Origin: HXMU1420-13 sp965249965
GTDB lineage: Bacteria; Bacteroidota; Rhodothermia; Balneolales; Balneolaceae
NCBI GenBank assembly: GCA_965249965.1
Contig: OZ252262.1
Location: 3,100,001 to 3,164,000 of the forward strand
Reading direction: 5' to 3'
Length of the DNA: 64,000 bases
Below, piece after piece: positions 1 to 8,714 of the stretch. Both the position numbers and the translations under genes were made by a program. Within the stretch, counting starts at the first letter, position 1; each line of letters opens with the position of its first letter. Below the pieces are notes generated by a model that was not told the origin of the DNA, did not search any database, and saw nothing but the letters and a program-made list of their open reading frames with translations.

Positions 1-69
1 TGACGAAAGTATGCGGTCATACTTCTTCTTCTGATTATTCCATAATACCGCTTCGTACTTAACGCCCAT
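1..69 (-). CDS. N-terminus of an unidentified protein, cut by the left edge
   Basis: Only the first 23 codons lie in the window; the frame is open to base 1. The ATG shares one base with the TAA of the preceding 28-residue ORF (TAATG), which indicates translational coupling and is the main reason to call it. The visible N-terminus is basic (N-N-Q-K-K-K-Y-D-R), like the cytosolic end of a membrane protein, but the segment is too short to assign. It is probably the fourth gene of the leftward operon that begins with the Rieske/glutamate-synthase-like gene. Confidence 0.5.
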   Translation of the reverse strand, partial: MGVKYEAVLWNNQKKKYDRILSS

Positions 70-155
70 TACATTGCCATGATTAAAACGGTTAACGTTA
101 TCACACTTAGAACCGCCCAAAGCAACACGTGTTTTTTTCTTAGTGAAGCTTTCAT
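69..155 (-). CDS. 28-residue single-span membrane peptide
   Basis: The ORF starts with an ATG that overlaps the TGA of the upstream 69-residue gene by four bases (ATGA) and ends in a TAA overlapping the next ATG (TAATG), so it sits locked between two genes in one operon. The product has a basic N-terminus (K-A-S-L-R-K-K-H) followed by about 18 hydrophobic residues (L-L-W-A-V-L through I-M-A-M), typical of a one-helix membrane peptide. I do not recognise a family. The arrangement suggests a small subunit or accessory of a membrane complex encoded by this operon; that is inference from context. Confidence 0.5.
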   Translation of the reverse strand: MKASLRKKHVLLWAVLSVITLTVLIMAM

Positions 156-361
156 GATCGTGCCCTCATCCATTTTTTTACAAATAATGGCCAGAACACT
201 ATCAAACCGGGAATAATAAGCAGCCTAAAAAACCGTGATGAATCTTTTGCACTTTCGTCAACCTTATAAAGACCGGTATCAATAAATATCAAACTGAATA
301 TCAGTCCAATAACAAGATACCCGCCAATGATCATTAAAATAATTGATACAATTTCTTCCAT
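152..361 (-). CDS. Small two-helix membrane protein of unknown function
   Basis: This 69-residue protein has two hydrophobic stretches, about residues 4-27 (I-V-S-I-I-L-M-I-I-G-G) and 45-61, separated by a short charged loop (K-V-D-E-S-A-K-D-S-S-R), and a basic C-terminus. It starts one base after the stop of the Rieske/glutamate-synthase-like gene and overlaps the next tiny ORF by four bases, so it is cotranscribed. I do not recognise a domain. A role next to the flavoprotein, for example as membrane anchor or electron-transfer partner, is only inferred from position. Confidence 0.65.
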   Translation of the reverse strand: MEEIVSIILMIIGGYLVIGLIFSLIFIDTGLYKVDESAKDSSRFFRLLIIPGLIVFWPLFVKKWMRARS

Positions 362-362
362 A

Positions 363-1976
363 TCAGAGTACCGGTTTCATTCCTGCATATTGAATTCCAG
401 TTAATCGGTGCATTTCGTAATTCAATGTGCTTAAGTCATTGAAATTGAAATTCTGGACACTGGAATGACCGCATGCACGAGCTATGACTTTTATTAATTC
501 ATTGGTAGCGTCGAAAAAATTATGCAACTGCTTTGCTGAAGATTCCACGATTAACCGGCTGCGCAAATTTTCTTTCATAGTTGCAATGCCAACCGGGCAA
601 TTATTGCTATTGCACGCACGCATACCTAAGCATCCAATAGCCTGGATTGCTGAATTTGAAACCGCAATAGCATCTGCACCAAGCATCATAGCTTTTGCAA
701 AATCTTCGGCTACTCTAAGCCCGCCAGTTATTACTAAACTTACCTTTGGATCACTCTCATCCAAGTGTTTCCGAGCCCTGGCTAATGCCGGAATGGTTGG
801 AACGTTGATGTTATTTCGAAGTACGGTTGGCGCCGAACCAGTACCGCCACCTCGTCCATCCAAAATGATATAATCCACCCCAACTTCTAGTGCAAAATCG
901 ATATCTGCTTCTATGTGACTGGCAGCAATTTTAAAACCAATGGGGATTCCCCCTGTTAACTCTCGTACTTCACCTGCTAATTCTCTGAAATCCGAAGCTG
1001 TTTTTATATCTGGAAAAGCTGCGGGTGAAATAGCCGTTTGTCCCACTTCTAGTCCGCGTACTTTCGCAATTTCTTCTGTCACCTTATTACCCGGTAAATG
1101 TCCACCTGTTCCGGTTTTTGCACCCTGACCACCTTTAAAATGAAAAGCCTGGGCTTTCTTCACTTTATCAAAAGAGAAGCCAAACTTGCCTGAAGCAAGT
1201 TCATAAAAATACCGTGAATTATTTTCCTGTTCTTCGGGCAACATACCCCCTTCCCCGCTACAAATTCCGGTTCCTGCCATTTCTGCTCCCATCGACAATG
1301 CGATTTTCGCTTCTCGTGATAGTGCTCCAAAACTCATATCGCTTACGAAAATAGGAATCTCTAATTCGAGTGGCTTCTTTGCTTTTTTACCAATTGTCAC
1401 TTTTGTAGAAACTTCTTCATTATCTAACAATGGTCGCTTTGCAAGCTGTGCAGGTAGAAACTGAATATTCTCCCATTTTGGAAGGGTATTTCGATCAACG
1501 CCCATTGCTTCTGAAGGACCATGATGCCCAACATTCTTTAACCCATTTTTGGCTAATTCTTTAATGTACTTTGTGTAAGGCTCGGTGTCTTCAGGGTGAG
1601 TATCGGCATATTGCCCGAGATATGCATCTCGATCGAATGGCTGTGGATGCTCTTCCAGATAAGCATTGATTTCATCTTCATTCACCCAAACTGCATCATT
1701 CTCGATCCATGCTTCGAACTTGTTTAGTACTTCAGAATTATTGTATTCGCTAATACCTGTGTCGAATCTGTAATCCCAATGGTGAACTCCACACATTAAA
1801 TTCTCGCCATCAATGTACCCATCACCGAGCAATGCGCCGCGATGCAAACATCGCCCATAAAGCACGGAAATGTTCTCGTCATATCGAATAGCGACTAAAT
1901 CCAGACCGTTTACCAAAAAATGTGTTGGGTCCCGATCCTCTAAATCACCCCAATTGCATAGTTTTTTCTTTGTCAT
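363..1976 (-). CDS. Rieske-domain glutamate synthase-like FMN protein
   Basis: The first ~100 residues form a Rieske [2Fe-2S] domain: C43-x-H45 and C62-x-x-H65 are the cluster ligands. The rest is the FMN-binding alpha/beta barrel of the glutamate synthase large subunit (Pfam Glu_synthase), with a glycine-rich G-G-Q-G-A-K-T-G-T-G-G segment near 290 and a C449-x5-C455-x4-C460 triplet matching the 3Fe-4S site of GltB. The GltB glutaminase (class II amidotransferase) and GXGXG C-terminal domains are absent, and 537 residues is about a third of a full GltB. It is therefore a stand-alone flavin/iron-sulfur oxidoreductase of the glutamate-synthase-related family; real glutamate synthesis is doubtful because no domain here releases ammonia from glutamine. 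First gene of a leftward operon with three small or cut genes. The ATG start gives an intact Rieske domain. Confidence 0.88.
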   Translation of the reverse strand: MTKKKLCNWGDLEDRDPTHFLVNGLDLVAIRYDENISVLYGRCLHRGALLGDGYIDGENLMCGVHHWDYRFDTGISEYNNSEVLNKFEAWIENDAVWVNEDEINAYLEEHPQPFDRDAYLGQYADTHPEDTEPYTKYIKELAKNGLKNVGHHGPSEAMGVDRNTLPKWENIQFLPAQLAKRPLLDNEEVSTKVTIGKKAKKPLELEIPIFVSDMSFGALSREAKIALSMGAEMAGTGICSGEGGMLPEEQENNSRYFYELASGKFGFSFDKVKKAQAFHFKGGQGAKTGTGGHLPGNKVTEEIAKVRGLEVGQTAISPAAFPDIKTASDFRELAGEVRELTGGIPIGFKIAASHIEADIDFALEVGVDYIILDGRGGGTGSAPTVLRNNINVPTIPALARARKHLDESDPKVSLVITGGLRVAEDFAKAMMLGADAIAVSNSAIQAIGCLGMRACNSNNCPVGIATMKENLRSRLIVESSAKQLHNFFDATNELIKVIARACGHSSVQNFNFNDLSTLNYEMHRLTGIQYAGMKPVL

Positions 1977-2137
1977 AGTACCTTTTAATTAATAACCCCA
2001 TCAATAAAGAAAAAATGAAGCTTAAAAACTGTTACTTATTTGTTACTTCATTTCGAAATAACATTAATAAACTAAATGCTTTGAGATGTCACAAATCATT
2101 CACAAATTCAGAATAAAATGAATACACTTTTTCGGAG

Positions 2138-3046
2138 ATGAAACCAATACTTTGCGCCCTATTTTTAAGCTTTTTAATATCTAGTTGTTCTTCTAAAGAT
2201 GAAATACCGGAACTCGTTAATCCAGTATTAGCAGTTACCGGTACCGTAATCGATCACCTGGATTTTCCCTCTAATTTTGTGGATAACAGGAATATTGAAG
2301 TGTGGCTTCCTGAAGATTATGATCGTTCAGAAGATAGTTACCAGGTTCTGTATATGCATGATGGGCAGAATGTTTTTGATCCAAATACTTCTTATAACGG
2401 AAATGATTGGATGGTTGATGAGGCATTAACCGACCTGATTGCTGCTAGTGAAGTTGAAGGAACCATAGTTGTGGCTATATGGAATAGTGGGATTACTCGA
2501 TTTCCCGAATACATGCCACAAAAACCTGCTGAAATTATGAATAGCCCGGCAGTTCAGGAAAAAGTAATCGATAACTCAGGAAAACCAATCTTTTCTGATG
2601 ACTATCTCAAGTTCATCGTTGAAGAATTGAAACCCTTCATTGATCAGCAATATCGAACAAAACCGGAGAGAGAGTTTACATCTATTATGGGTTCGAGTAT
2701 GGGTGGATTGATTTCTTTATACGCCATAATGGATTATCCCGACATTTTCGGCGCAGCAGGGTGTTTATCCACCCATTGGATTGTGCCCGAAATTGGTGCA
2801 GAATTTGTGAATTATGTGGAAAACAACCTTCCGAATCCGGCAACACATAAAATTTATTTTGATTATGGTACGTTGGGCTTAGATGAGAATTATGAACCAG
2901 ATCAGACTAAAATCGATAGGATGATGGAAGCCGCTGGATATGTTCGCAACGTAAATTGGGTTACTAAAAAATTTGAAGGTCATGACCATAAAGAACAGTA
3001 TTGGGCTATGCGAATAAAACAGCCCTTATCCTTTATTTTAAACTAA
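2138..3046 (+). CDS. Lipoprotein esterase of the enterochelin-esterase type
   Basis: A signal peptide ends in a lipobox (L-I-S-S-C17), so the protein is probably membrane-anchored. The remainder is a putative-esterase alpha/beta hydrolase (Pfam PF00756): Y-M-H-D-G-Q-N near residue 73, the nucleophile elbow G-S-S187-M-G-G, and a late E-G-H-D-H motif near 283 that supplies the catalytic histidine. Relatives hydrolyse carbohydrate esters or siderophore esters; the substrate here is unknown. A GGAG box lies just before the ATG. The GH16 glucanase gene follows after about 90 bases on the same strand, so a role in polysaccharide deacylation is plausible but inferred. Confidence 0.85.
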   Translation: MKPILCALFLSFLISSCSSKDEIPELVNPVLAVTGTVIDHLDFPSNFVDNRNIEVWLPEDYDRSEDSYQVLYMHDGQNVFDPNTSYNGNDWMVDEALTDLIAASEVEGTIVVAIWNSGITRFPEYMPQKPAEIMNSPAVQEKVIDNSGKPIFSDDYLKFIVEELKPFIDQQYRTKPEREFTSIMGSSMGGLISLYAIMDYPDIFGAAGCLSTHWIVPEIGAEFVNYVENNLPNPATHKIYFDYGTLGLDENYEPDQTKIDRMMEAAGYVRNVNWVTKKFEGHDHKEQYWAMRIKQPLSFILN

Positions 3047-3136
3047 AATGGGAATTCTTCTCATTTGATAATAACTAGCCTTTCCAGTAATCTAAAGGCC
3101 ATTAAAAGAAAAACATTCGACTAAAATTATTCTTCA

Positions 3137-3967
3137 ATGAGACGAAGCCTCTTTACTATACTTGCACTTTCTTTACTTACTTTTTCCTGCAAAGATAGCT
3201 CTACAAATACTGAACCAGATTTACCTGCAGGTCTCATTTGGGCCGACGAATTTAATGGTAATGATTGGGATCGAAGTAAATGGTACCCGGAATTGGGAGC
3301 AACTGGTTGGGGAAATAATGAATGGCAGGAATATACAGGCAACGACCAAAATATTGAAGTAAGTAACGGAACATTAAAAATTCACGCTCTACTTAATGGG
3401 GATGGCCAACGAAGAGGTGACTACACTTCAGCACGTCTATTAACATACGAGTCGTTTTTATATGGAAGAATTGAAATAAGAGCTAAAATGCCAGAACATA
3501 AAGGTAATGGACTTTGGCCTGCTATTTGGATGCTAGGTGACGGTATCAGAAACGGACAATCCTGGCCAGCTTGTGGTGAAATTGATATAATGGAATACGT
3601 AAGCTACGATCCAGGAAAAACTCACGCCTCACTGCATTCTACTGCGAATAACCACAAAATAGGTACACAACTTGGCTCAGGGGCCATTTCATTACCTACA
3701 ATGGAAGAAGAATTCCATAACTATGGCCTTATTTGGGAAGAAGACAGCATATCGTTCTACATAGACGAACCTAACAACGTGATCTACAGATTTATAAAAC
3801 CATTAAATGCCACTAATGATAATTGGCCATTTAATAAACCTTTTTTCTTTTTATTAAACATGGCGGTAGGAGGTGATTGGGGTGGTGCCAGAGGTGTTGA
3901 CGATAATATCTTCCCCTCTACTTTTGAAATTGATTACGTTCGAGTGTATGAGTTAGAAGACGAATAA
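3137..3967 (+). CDS. GH16 family beta-glucanase lipoprotein
   Basis: Residues 1-18 form a lipoprotein signal peptide ending L-L-T-F-S-C18. The mature part is a glycoside hydrolase family 16 jelly roll: W-A-D-E-F-N-G at about 35, W-P-A-I-W-M-L near 127, and the family signature E148-I-D-I-M-E153, where E148 is the expected nucleophile and E153 the acid/base. The E-I-D-I-M-E form, with its extra methionine, is typical of laminarinases and other beta-1,3- or 1,3-1,4-glucanases. At 276 residues it is a single-domain enzyme with no carbohydrate-binding module and no type IX secretion C-terminal domain. It would act on algal laminarin-like glucans at the cell surface or in the periplasm. It ends 5 bases from the convergent MutS-like gene. 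Confidence 0.92.
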   Translation: MRRSLFTILALSLLTFSCKDSSTNTEPDLPAGLIWADEFNGNDWDRSKWYPELGATGWGNNEWQEYTGNDQNIEVSNGTLKIHALLNGDGQRRGDYTSARLLTYESFLYGRIEIRAKMPEHKGNGLWPAIWMLGDGIRNGQSWPACGEIDIMEYVSYDPGKTHASLHSTANNHKIGTQLGSGAISLPTMEEEFHNYGLIWEEDSISFYIDEPNNVIYRFIKPLNATNDNWPFNKPFFFLLNMAVGGDWGGARGVDDNIFPSTFEIDYVRVYELEDE

Positions 3968-3972
3968 AATAA

Positions 3973-5799
3973 TCAGGTTGGTAAGCCTTCCATCTTCATA
4001 ATTTGCACCGCATTGGTGCTTGGGCAAGGCCCCTCGTTTAGCTTATACTCGAAATGCATTTTGCCGTCTTTAATCGATTCTACAAAGTGAATATTCACAA
4101 GCTGTTGTATCTCGTTTTCAAGCGAGGCAAGTTCTAAATCGTGGGAGGAAACTAGCCCAACCCCTGCTTTTCCGGCAACTTTTTTAAGAAAAGCTGTACT
4201 CCCAATTAAGCGCTCTTTATTATTTGTTCCTCGATATATCTCATCCACAAAAAAGAATAATGGTGGCTCATTTTGATTTGCGAGTTCATCCAAAAGATAC
4301 CTTAGCCGTTTCACCTCAGCATAGAAGTGTGAGAATCCATCGTCTAATGAATCAACAACATTTATGCTCGTAAACACTCTAAACACATCTGTGTGTAACG
4401 CCTTTGCACAAACCGGAGCCCCCGCATAGGCGAGCACTAAATTAATACCTACTGTCCGTAAAAAGGTGCTTTTTCCGGCCATGTTTGAGCCTGTAACCAG
4501 GTATAAATCCTTACCCTTCTCAATCTCAAAATCATTACAAATTCTAAGGTGTGCAGGTATTAATGGGTGACCTAAACCAGAAGCTGAAAACTCTTTTTCA
4601 GATTTCTTTTCAAAAGAAGGTAACTCGTATTCCGGTTGAAGCATTGCGAAGTTGGCTAGTGAATTTAGAGCCTCAAGCATGTAAAATGAATTTATCCATA
4701 TGGTGAGTTTTGGCTCAAACTCAACCTTTATTTGTTCCAATCGCATCATGTAATAATAATCCCATGGTACCACTGTGTTAACAACTGCCTGCCATAGTTT
4801 GTTAGCCTGCATGGAAGCTCTACTCATCAATTTTTGAGCTTTCTTAATAAACTGAGAAGGTTTGATGTCTTCATTCTGATAATTAGCTAGTAGTTTTTCC
4901 ATTTCGCTTCCCTTTTTGGGAATGAATTTTTCTACATGTAAAAGAATTGACTCAAATTGCTCCAGTATTTGTTCAATTTGATACGCAGCATCAAACAGTT
5001 GCTTTATTTTATGATCATTGAACTTGTAAATGAGAAGGTAGGACACAAGGGTAACCGTTAATGGAAGTGCATTTAAAGCCCCTGTCATCAGTAAAGTAAA
5101 AAAGATGATGTTCAAGACTGCTAGGATTGAAAGAAAAAACAAAGGCAGCTTGATATTCCTTTTTGCAGGCAGTCGTAGCCAAATCAACATATCCTGAATA
5201 CTCCAACTTTTGTCTGTCTTCCGAGCAGATGTCATCATTCCTAACACTCGAATTTTGTCTCGGAACATTGGTTGAGACTTGAGCTCATTTACCTGAGCTT
5301 GCCTTTTTAAAATGTCTTCTTTTTTAGGGGATTTAGTTAACAACCAATCCACCAATAAATTTGAACTATCCGGGTAAATCGAGGTGTCTATAAGATGAAC
5401 TAGTGAATGCTTGCCAAGAATGTCGAGGTCGCTGGCAAACGGATGATTTTTTAATTCATACCGTATTTCTTTGTGTTCGATTTCATCCCAATCAATTTCC
5501 ATTCTGGCTATATGATCTACTTTCACCTTTCGCAGAAACTGGAAGCGTTTTAATGATTGTTCAACTTTATTATGGCGATCGATTATCACAAAAAAGCCAA
5601 GAATTAATACTGCTAATACCAGGACAACAATAAAATCTAATGCATAGACGCCCGACACATAGAGCAGAAATATTGCCGATATGAAATAAATCAATCGAAA
5701 CTTAGAAAGTTGATTCTCGAGCTTTTCTCTTTCAGCAATTTTTCTATCAATTCGCTCGATATGTCGAAGTACTAGCTCTTTAAGTTTTATTGAATTCAC
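3973..5799 (-). CDS. Membrane-anchored MutS-family ATPase
   Basis: The C-terminal third is a MutS ABC-type ATPase domain: Walker A G437-S-N-M-A-G-K-S-T445, a signature region around S484-L-D-D-G-F-S-H-F, Walker B L-F-F-F-V-D519-E520, and a late S-S-H-D-L-E motif. The MutS mismatch-recognition and connector domains are missing. Instead there are two predicted helix pairs, about 35-73 and 216-259, so the protein is probably in the inner membrane with its ATPase in the cytosol. Such ~600-residue membrane MutS relatives are common in Bacteroidota and their function is unknown; calling it mismatch repair would overreach. The start is GTG at 5799, overlapping the end of the smr gene by 20 bases. 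Confidence 0.85.
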   Translation of the reverse strand: MNSIKLKELVLRHIERIDRKIAEREKLENQLSKFRLIYFISAIFLLYVSGVYALDFIVVLVLAVLILGFFVIIDRHNKVEQSLKRFQFLRKVKVDHIARMEIDWDEIEHKEIRYELKNHPFASDLDILGKHSLVHLIDTSIYPDSSNLLVDWLLTKSPKKEDILKRQAQVNELKSQPMFRDKIRVLGMMTSARKTDKSWSIQDMLIWLRLPAKRNIKLPLFFLSILAVLNIIFFTLLMTGALNALPLTVTLVSYLLIYKFNDHKIKQLFDAAYQIEQILEQFESILLHVEKFIPKKGSEMEKLLANYQNEDIKPSQFIKKAQKLMSRASMQANKLWQAVVNTVVPWDYYYMMRLEQIKVEFEPKLTIWINSFYMLEALNSLANFAMLQPEYELPSFEKKSEKEFSASGLGHPLIPAHLRICNDFEIEKGKDLYLVTGSNMAGKSTFLRTVGINLVLAYAGAPVCAKALHTDVFRVFTSINVVDSLDDGFSHFYAEVKRLRYLLDELANQNEPPLFFFVDEIYRGTNNKERLIGSTAFLKKVAGKAGVGLVSSHDLELASLENEIQQLVNIHFVESIKDGKMHFEYKLNEGPCPSTNAVQIMKMEGLPT

Positions 5800-6079
5800 T
5801 ATTTTTCTTTTTTAATTCTACTAGCGTTGCGCCCCAACTGCTCCTGTCATCCGCCATGCGAAAAGATTGTACCAGGGGATTTTTTTCGAGAATTGTATGT
5901 ACCGTTCTCCGAAGCACGCCTTTCCCTTTTCCATGGATAATTCGCAATGAATAAATCTCCTTATCTAAGCAAGCTTCGATATAATCGGGCACTAAATCTT
6001 TAACTTCATTGGGTCGAAAATAATGAAGGTCCAGAATTCCGTCTATGGGCAGTTCTATGTGATCTTCTTCGTTTATAAT
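5780..6079 (-). CDS. Small Smr-domain protein, no standard start codon
   Basis: The C-terminal part is a clear Smr domain: L-D-L-H-Y-F-R-P motif, then S-L-R-I-I-H-G-K-G-K-G and a W-G-A-T-L-V-E-L end. If translation began at the first conventional codon (GTG at 5992) the L-D-L-H strand and about 29 upstream residues would be lost. The frame upstream stays open to about 6109 and encodes family-like residues (E-E-D-H-I-E-L-P-I-D-G), but contains no ATG, GTG or TTG. I place the start at ATT (6079) or the adjacent ATA, which overlaps the TAA of the dabb gene, giving about 99 residues. Smr domains bind or nick nucleic acids; in MutS2 the domain is fused to a MutS ATPase, and here it lies directly upstream of one, overlapping it. 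The start position is inference. Confidence 0.7.
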   Translation of the reverse strand: MINEEDHIELPIDGILDLHYFRPNEVKDLVPDYIEACLDKEIYSLRIIHGKGKGVLRRTVHTILEKNPLVQSFRMADDRSSWGATLVELKKKNSEFNKT

Positions 6080-6390
6080 TTGCTCGTTTGAAAATCTACA
6101 ACGCGTCGTTCTTTAACCACTTTTGATATAAAGTCTACTACTTTTCTATGCTCCGGGTGCGCTGCATAGGCATGTAAATATTCTTCAGATTCGCATTTTG
6201 CGATTAAAACGATATCACAAATCGGGTCGCCCCCACCATCAAACATATGAATTCCAACTTCAACTGAATCCAATTCCGGGATTAATGGCGGCATAGATTC
6301 GAGCTTTTCTTTCATTTTTTGAGCGTTTTCAGCTTTAGATCCGCCTTCTGCTTCATCCTTAAGCTTCCACATTACTATATGTTTTATCAT
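6073..6390 (-). CDS. Dabb-family stress-response barrel protein
   Basis: This 105-residue protein opens M-I-K-H-I-V-M-W-K-L-K and has the G-x-H ... C-D-I-V-L-I and A-A-H-P-E-H segments of the dimeric alpha/beta barrel (Dabb, PF07876) family. Dabb proteins are small cytosolic ferredoxin-fold dimers; some plant members are stress-induced or act as cyclases, but bacterial ones are mostly uncharacterised. The gene heads a leftward cluster and its stop overlaps the probable start of smr. It diverges from folE across about 140 bases. Confidence 0.85.
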   Translation of the reverse strand: MIKHIVMWKLKDEAEGGSKAENAQKMKEKLESMPPLIPELDSVEVGIHMFDGGGDPICDIVLIAKCESEEYLHAYAAHPEHRKVVDFISKVVKERRVVDFQTSKL

Positions 6391-6530
6391 TCTGTTGCTA
6401 TTGGTTTTTTCATTTATGGTAAGATTAGATGTTCGCCATTCAATTTCAATGCTCTAACATCACACAACTGGTAAAACTAATGCAATTCTACTCAGGAACT
6501 CTTATTTTTTAGGTTCTGTTTTAATCGCCT

Positions 6531-7256
6531 ATGCAACAAAGCATTGCGAACCACTTAATTCCTACAGATTTGGATACCAAACTCGATTTAGAACACTTAG
6601 AAACTATAGAGGATCTTGGAGATGCCCATGTTGGCACTTCTGAATTAACCCCATTAAGAGAGGATGCTTTCGATTTATCTGATCAAGAGAAAATTGAGAT
6701 TATCAAAGAGCATTTCGCCCAGATAATGGAAACATTAGGGCTAGATCTTACCGATGATAGCCTAAAAGGAACGCCTCAGCGAGTTGCAAAAATGTATGTA
6801 AAGGAAATTTTCCAGGGATTGGATCCAAAAAACCGACCGGAAGCCCGAACATTCAGCAATGGCTACGATTACAGTGATATGGTAATCGAAAAGAATATTC
6901 AAGTGACCTCATTTTGTGAGCATCACTTTCTCCCATTTATCGGTAAAGCGCATGTAGCATATATTTCCAAAGGAAAGGTAATTGGGCTATCTAAAATTAA
7001 TCGGTTGGTTGACTACTTTTCTCGCAGACCGCAAGTACAAGAGCGCCTAACCCTTCAAATTGCAGACGCCTTATCTGAAGCCATGGAAACAGATGATGTG
7101 GCCGTATTCATCGACAGTAAACATCTCTGTGTTTCTACACGAGGCATTAAAGATCAAAGTAGCAGCACGATTACATCAGAATTTCGTGGAGCATTCAAAG
7201 ATCAGAATGTTCAGCAAAAATTTATCGATTTGATCAAAACAAATACCGAATTATAA
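6531..7256 (+). CDS. folE: GTP cyclohydrolase I
   Basis: Converts GTP to 7,8-dihydroneopterin triphosphate, the first step of tetrahydrofolate (and queuosine-type deazapurine) synthesis, as a cytosolic homodecamer. Diagnostic signatures are T-S-F-C129-E-H-H132-F-L-P-F and H-L-C200-V-S-T-R-G-I, supplying the zinc ligands C129, H132 and C200, and G-L-S-K-I-N-R-L-V-D-Y-F-S-R-R-P-Q-V-Q-E-R in between. At 241 residues it is slightly longer than the E. coli enzyme (222) because of an N-terminal extension of low conservation (about residues 1-45). cysS follows after 6 bases, so the two are likely cotranscribed. Confidence 0.97.
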   Translation: MQQSIANHLIPTDLDTKLDLEHLETIEDLGDAHVGTSELTPLREDAFDLSDQEKIEIIKEHFAQIMETLGLDLTDDSLKGTPQRVAKMYVKEIFQGLDPKNRPEARTFSNGYDYSDMVIEKNIQVTSFCEHHFLPFIGKAHVAYISKGKVIGLSKINRLVDYFSRRPQVQERLTLQIADALSEAMETDDVAVFIDSKHLCVSTRGIKDQSSSTITSEFRGAFKDQNVQQKFIDLIKTNTEL

Positions 7257-7262
7257 ACCGTT

Positions 7263-8714
7263 TTGGCTGAACAATCCCTGTACGTCTACAATACTTTATC
7301 TCGAAAGAAAGAACGTTTTGAACCTTTAAATCCACCTTATGTAGGGATGTATGTGTGTGGCCCTACCGTTTATGGTGATGCGCATTTAGGTCATGCCAAG
7401 AGTTACGTTTCTTTCGATGTTGTACTACGGTATTTACGCTATCTCGACTATAAAGTGAAGTATGTTCAGAATATCACAGATGTTGGGCACTTAGTGGGCG
7501 ACGGTGACGAAGGCGAAGACAAATTAGCCAAGAAGGCACGCATTGAACAGGTTGATCCAATGCAAATTGCGGAGAAGTACACAAACACTTATTTCCGCGA
7601 TATGGATAAGCTAAATGTACTACGCCCAGATATCACGCCACGAGCAACGGGACATATTCCTGAACAAATTGCGATGATAAAAACTCTTATAGAAAAGGGA
7701 CATGCCTACGAAGCACATGGCAATGTATATTTCGATGTGAGTTCTGATCCTGATTATGGGAAACTCAGTGGACGATCATTAGATGAAGCAGAATCCGGAA
7801 CACGCGTTGATGTTGCGTCTGATAAAAAAAATCCAGCAGATTTTGCTCTTTGGAAAAAAGCCAACGATGGCCATTTGATGAAATGGGATTCCCCCTGGAG
7901 CGAGGGGTATCCGGGCTGGCATATCGAATGCTCCGCTATGAGTAATAAGTATTTAGGCGAGAGTTTCGACATCCATGGTGGTGGACTAGAGAATCAGTTT
8001 CCCCATCACGAATGTGAGATTGCTCAATCTGAGTGTGCCCACGATTCCATGTTTGTTAAATATTGGATGCACAACAACATGGTTACTCTGGAAGGCCAGA
8101 AAATGGGAAAATCGCTGGGTAACGCCATTAATTTGGATGAGTTTTTTACCGGTAATCATACTCTTTTAACTCGAGCATGGAGCCCGGAAGTAATTCGGTT
8201 TTTCTTACTGCAAAGTCACTATCGCAGTACTACAGATTTCTCCGAGGATGCGCTCGAAGCTGCTGAAACCGGATTAAAAAATCTGCATTCTATGATTAGC
8301 ACCATCGAGAAAGAAGCTTCTGGAAATGGTAAGGCTTATCCGATTGAGAAATTCAGATCCGATTTTGAAGCTGTGATGAATGATGATTTCAATTCAGCTC
8401 AAGGGATTGCTGTTTTGTTTGAGCATGGTAAAGAAATCAGAAAACAGATTTCTTCCGGAAGTACACCATCGAATTTAGACGAAGTAAAAAGCTTGTTCAA
8501 AACTTTTGCGGATGATGTAATTGGAATCTGGCCAAAAGACGAAGGTGGGAATGCTAATTTAGCTGATGGACTTGTTGAACTTCTGATTCAAATCAGAAAA
8601 GATGCGCGAACAAATAAAGACTTCGCTCTATCTGATAAAATTCGAGATGATCTTAAAGCAATTGGCGTTCAACTTAAAGATGGAAAAGACGGAACGACCT
8701 ATGAGTTGGACTAA
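7263..8714 (+). CDS. cysS: Cysteinyl-tRNA synthetase
   Basis: Class Ia aminoacyl-tRNA synthetase charging tRNA-Cys. Visible are M-Y-V-C32-G-P-T-V-Y with the zinc cysteine, the H-L-G-H signature at 41-44, W-H-I-E-C223-S and F-P-H-H-E (further zinc ligands), and the K280-M-G-K-S284 motif for ATP. The C-terminal DALR/anticodon region ends at 483 residues, close to the usual 460-490. The start is TTG at 7263, six bases after folE; no ATG fits before the conserved V-Y-N-T-L segment. The stop codon overlaps the yidD ATG (TAATG). Confidence 0.97.
   Translation: MAEQSLYVYNTLSRKKERFEPLNPPYVGMYVCGPTVYGDAHLGHAKSYVSFDVVLRYLRYLDYKVKYVQNITDVGHLVGDGDEGEDKLAKKARIEQVDPMQIAEKYTNTYFRDMDKLNVLRPDITPRATGHIPEQIAMIKTLIEKGHAYEAHGNVYFDVSSDPDYGKLSGRSLDEAESGTRVDVASDKKNPADFALWKKANDGHLMKWDSPWSEGYPGWHIECSAMSNKYLGESFDIHGGGLENQFPHHECEIAQSECAHDSMFVKYWMHNNMVTLEGQKMGKSLGNAINLDEFFTGNHTLLTRAWSPEVIRFFLLQSHYRSTTDFSEDALEAAETGLKNLHSMISTIEKEASGNGKAYPIEKFRSDFEAVMNDDFNSAQGIAVLFEHGKEIRKQISSGSTPSNLDEVKSLFKTFADDVIGIWPKDEGGNANLADGLVELLIQIRKDARTNKDFALSDKIRDDLKAIGVQLKDGKDGTTYELD

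Noticed and set aside
3162..3362. 66-residue ORF within the GH16 gene
   Set aside because: A shifted frame of the glucanase gene; the E-I-D-I-M-E frame is the real one.
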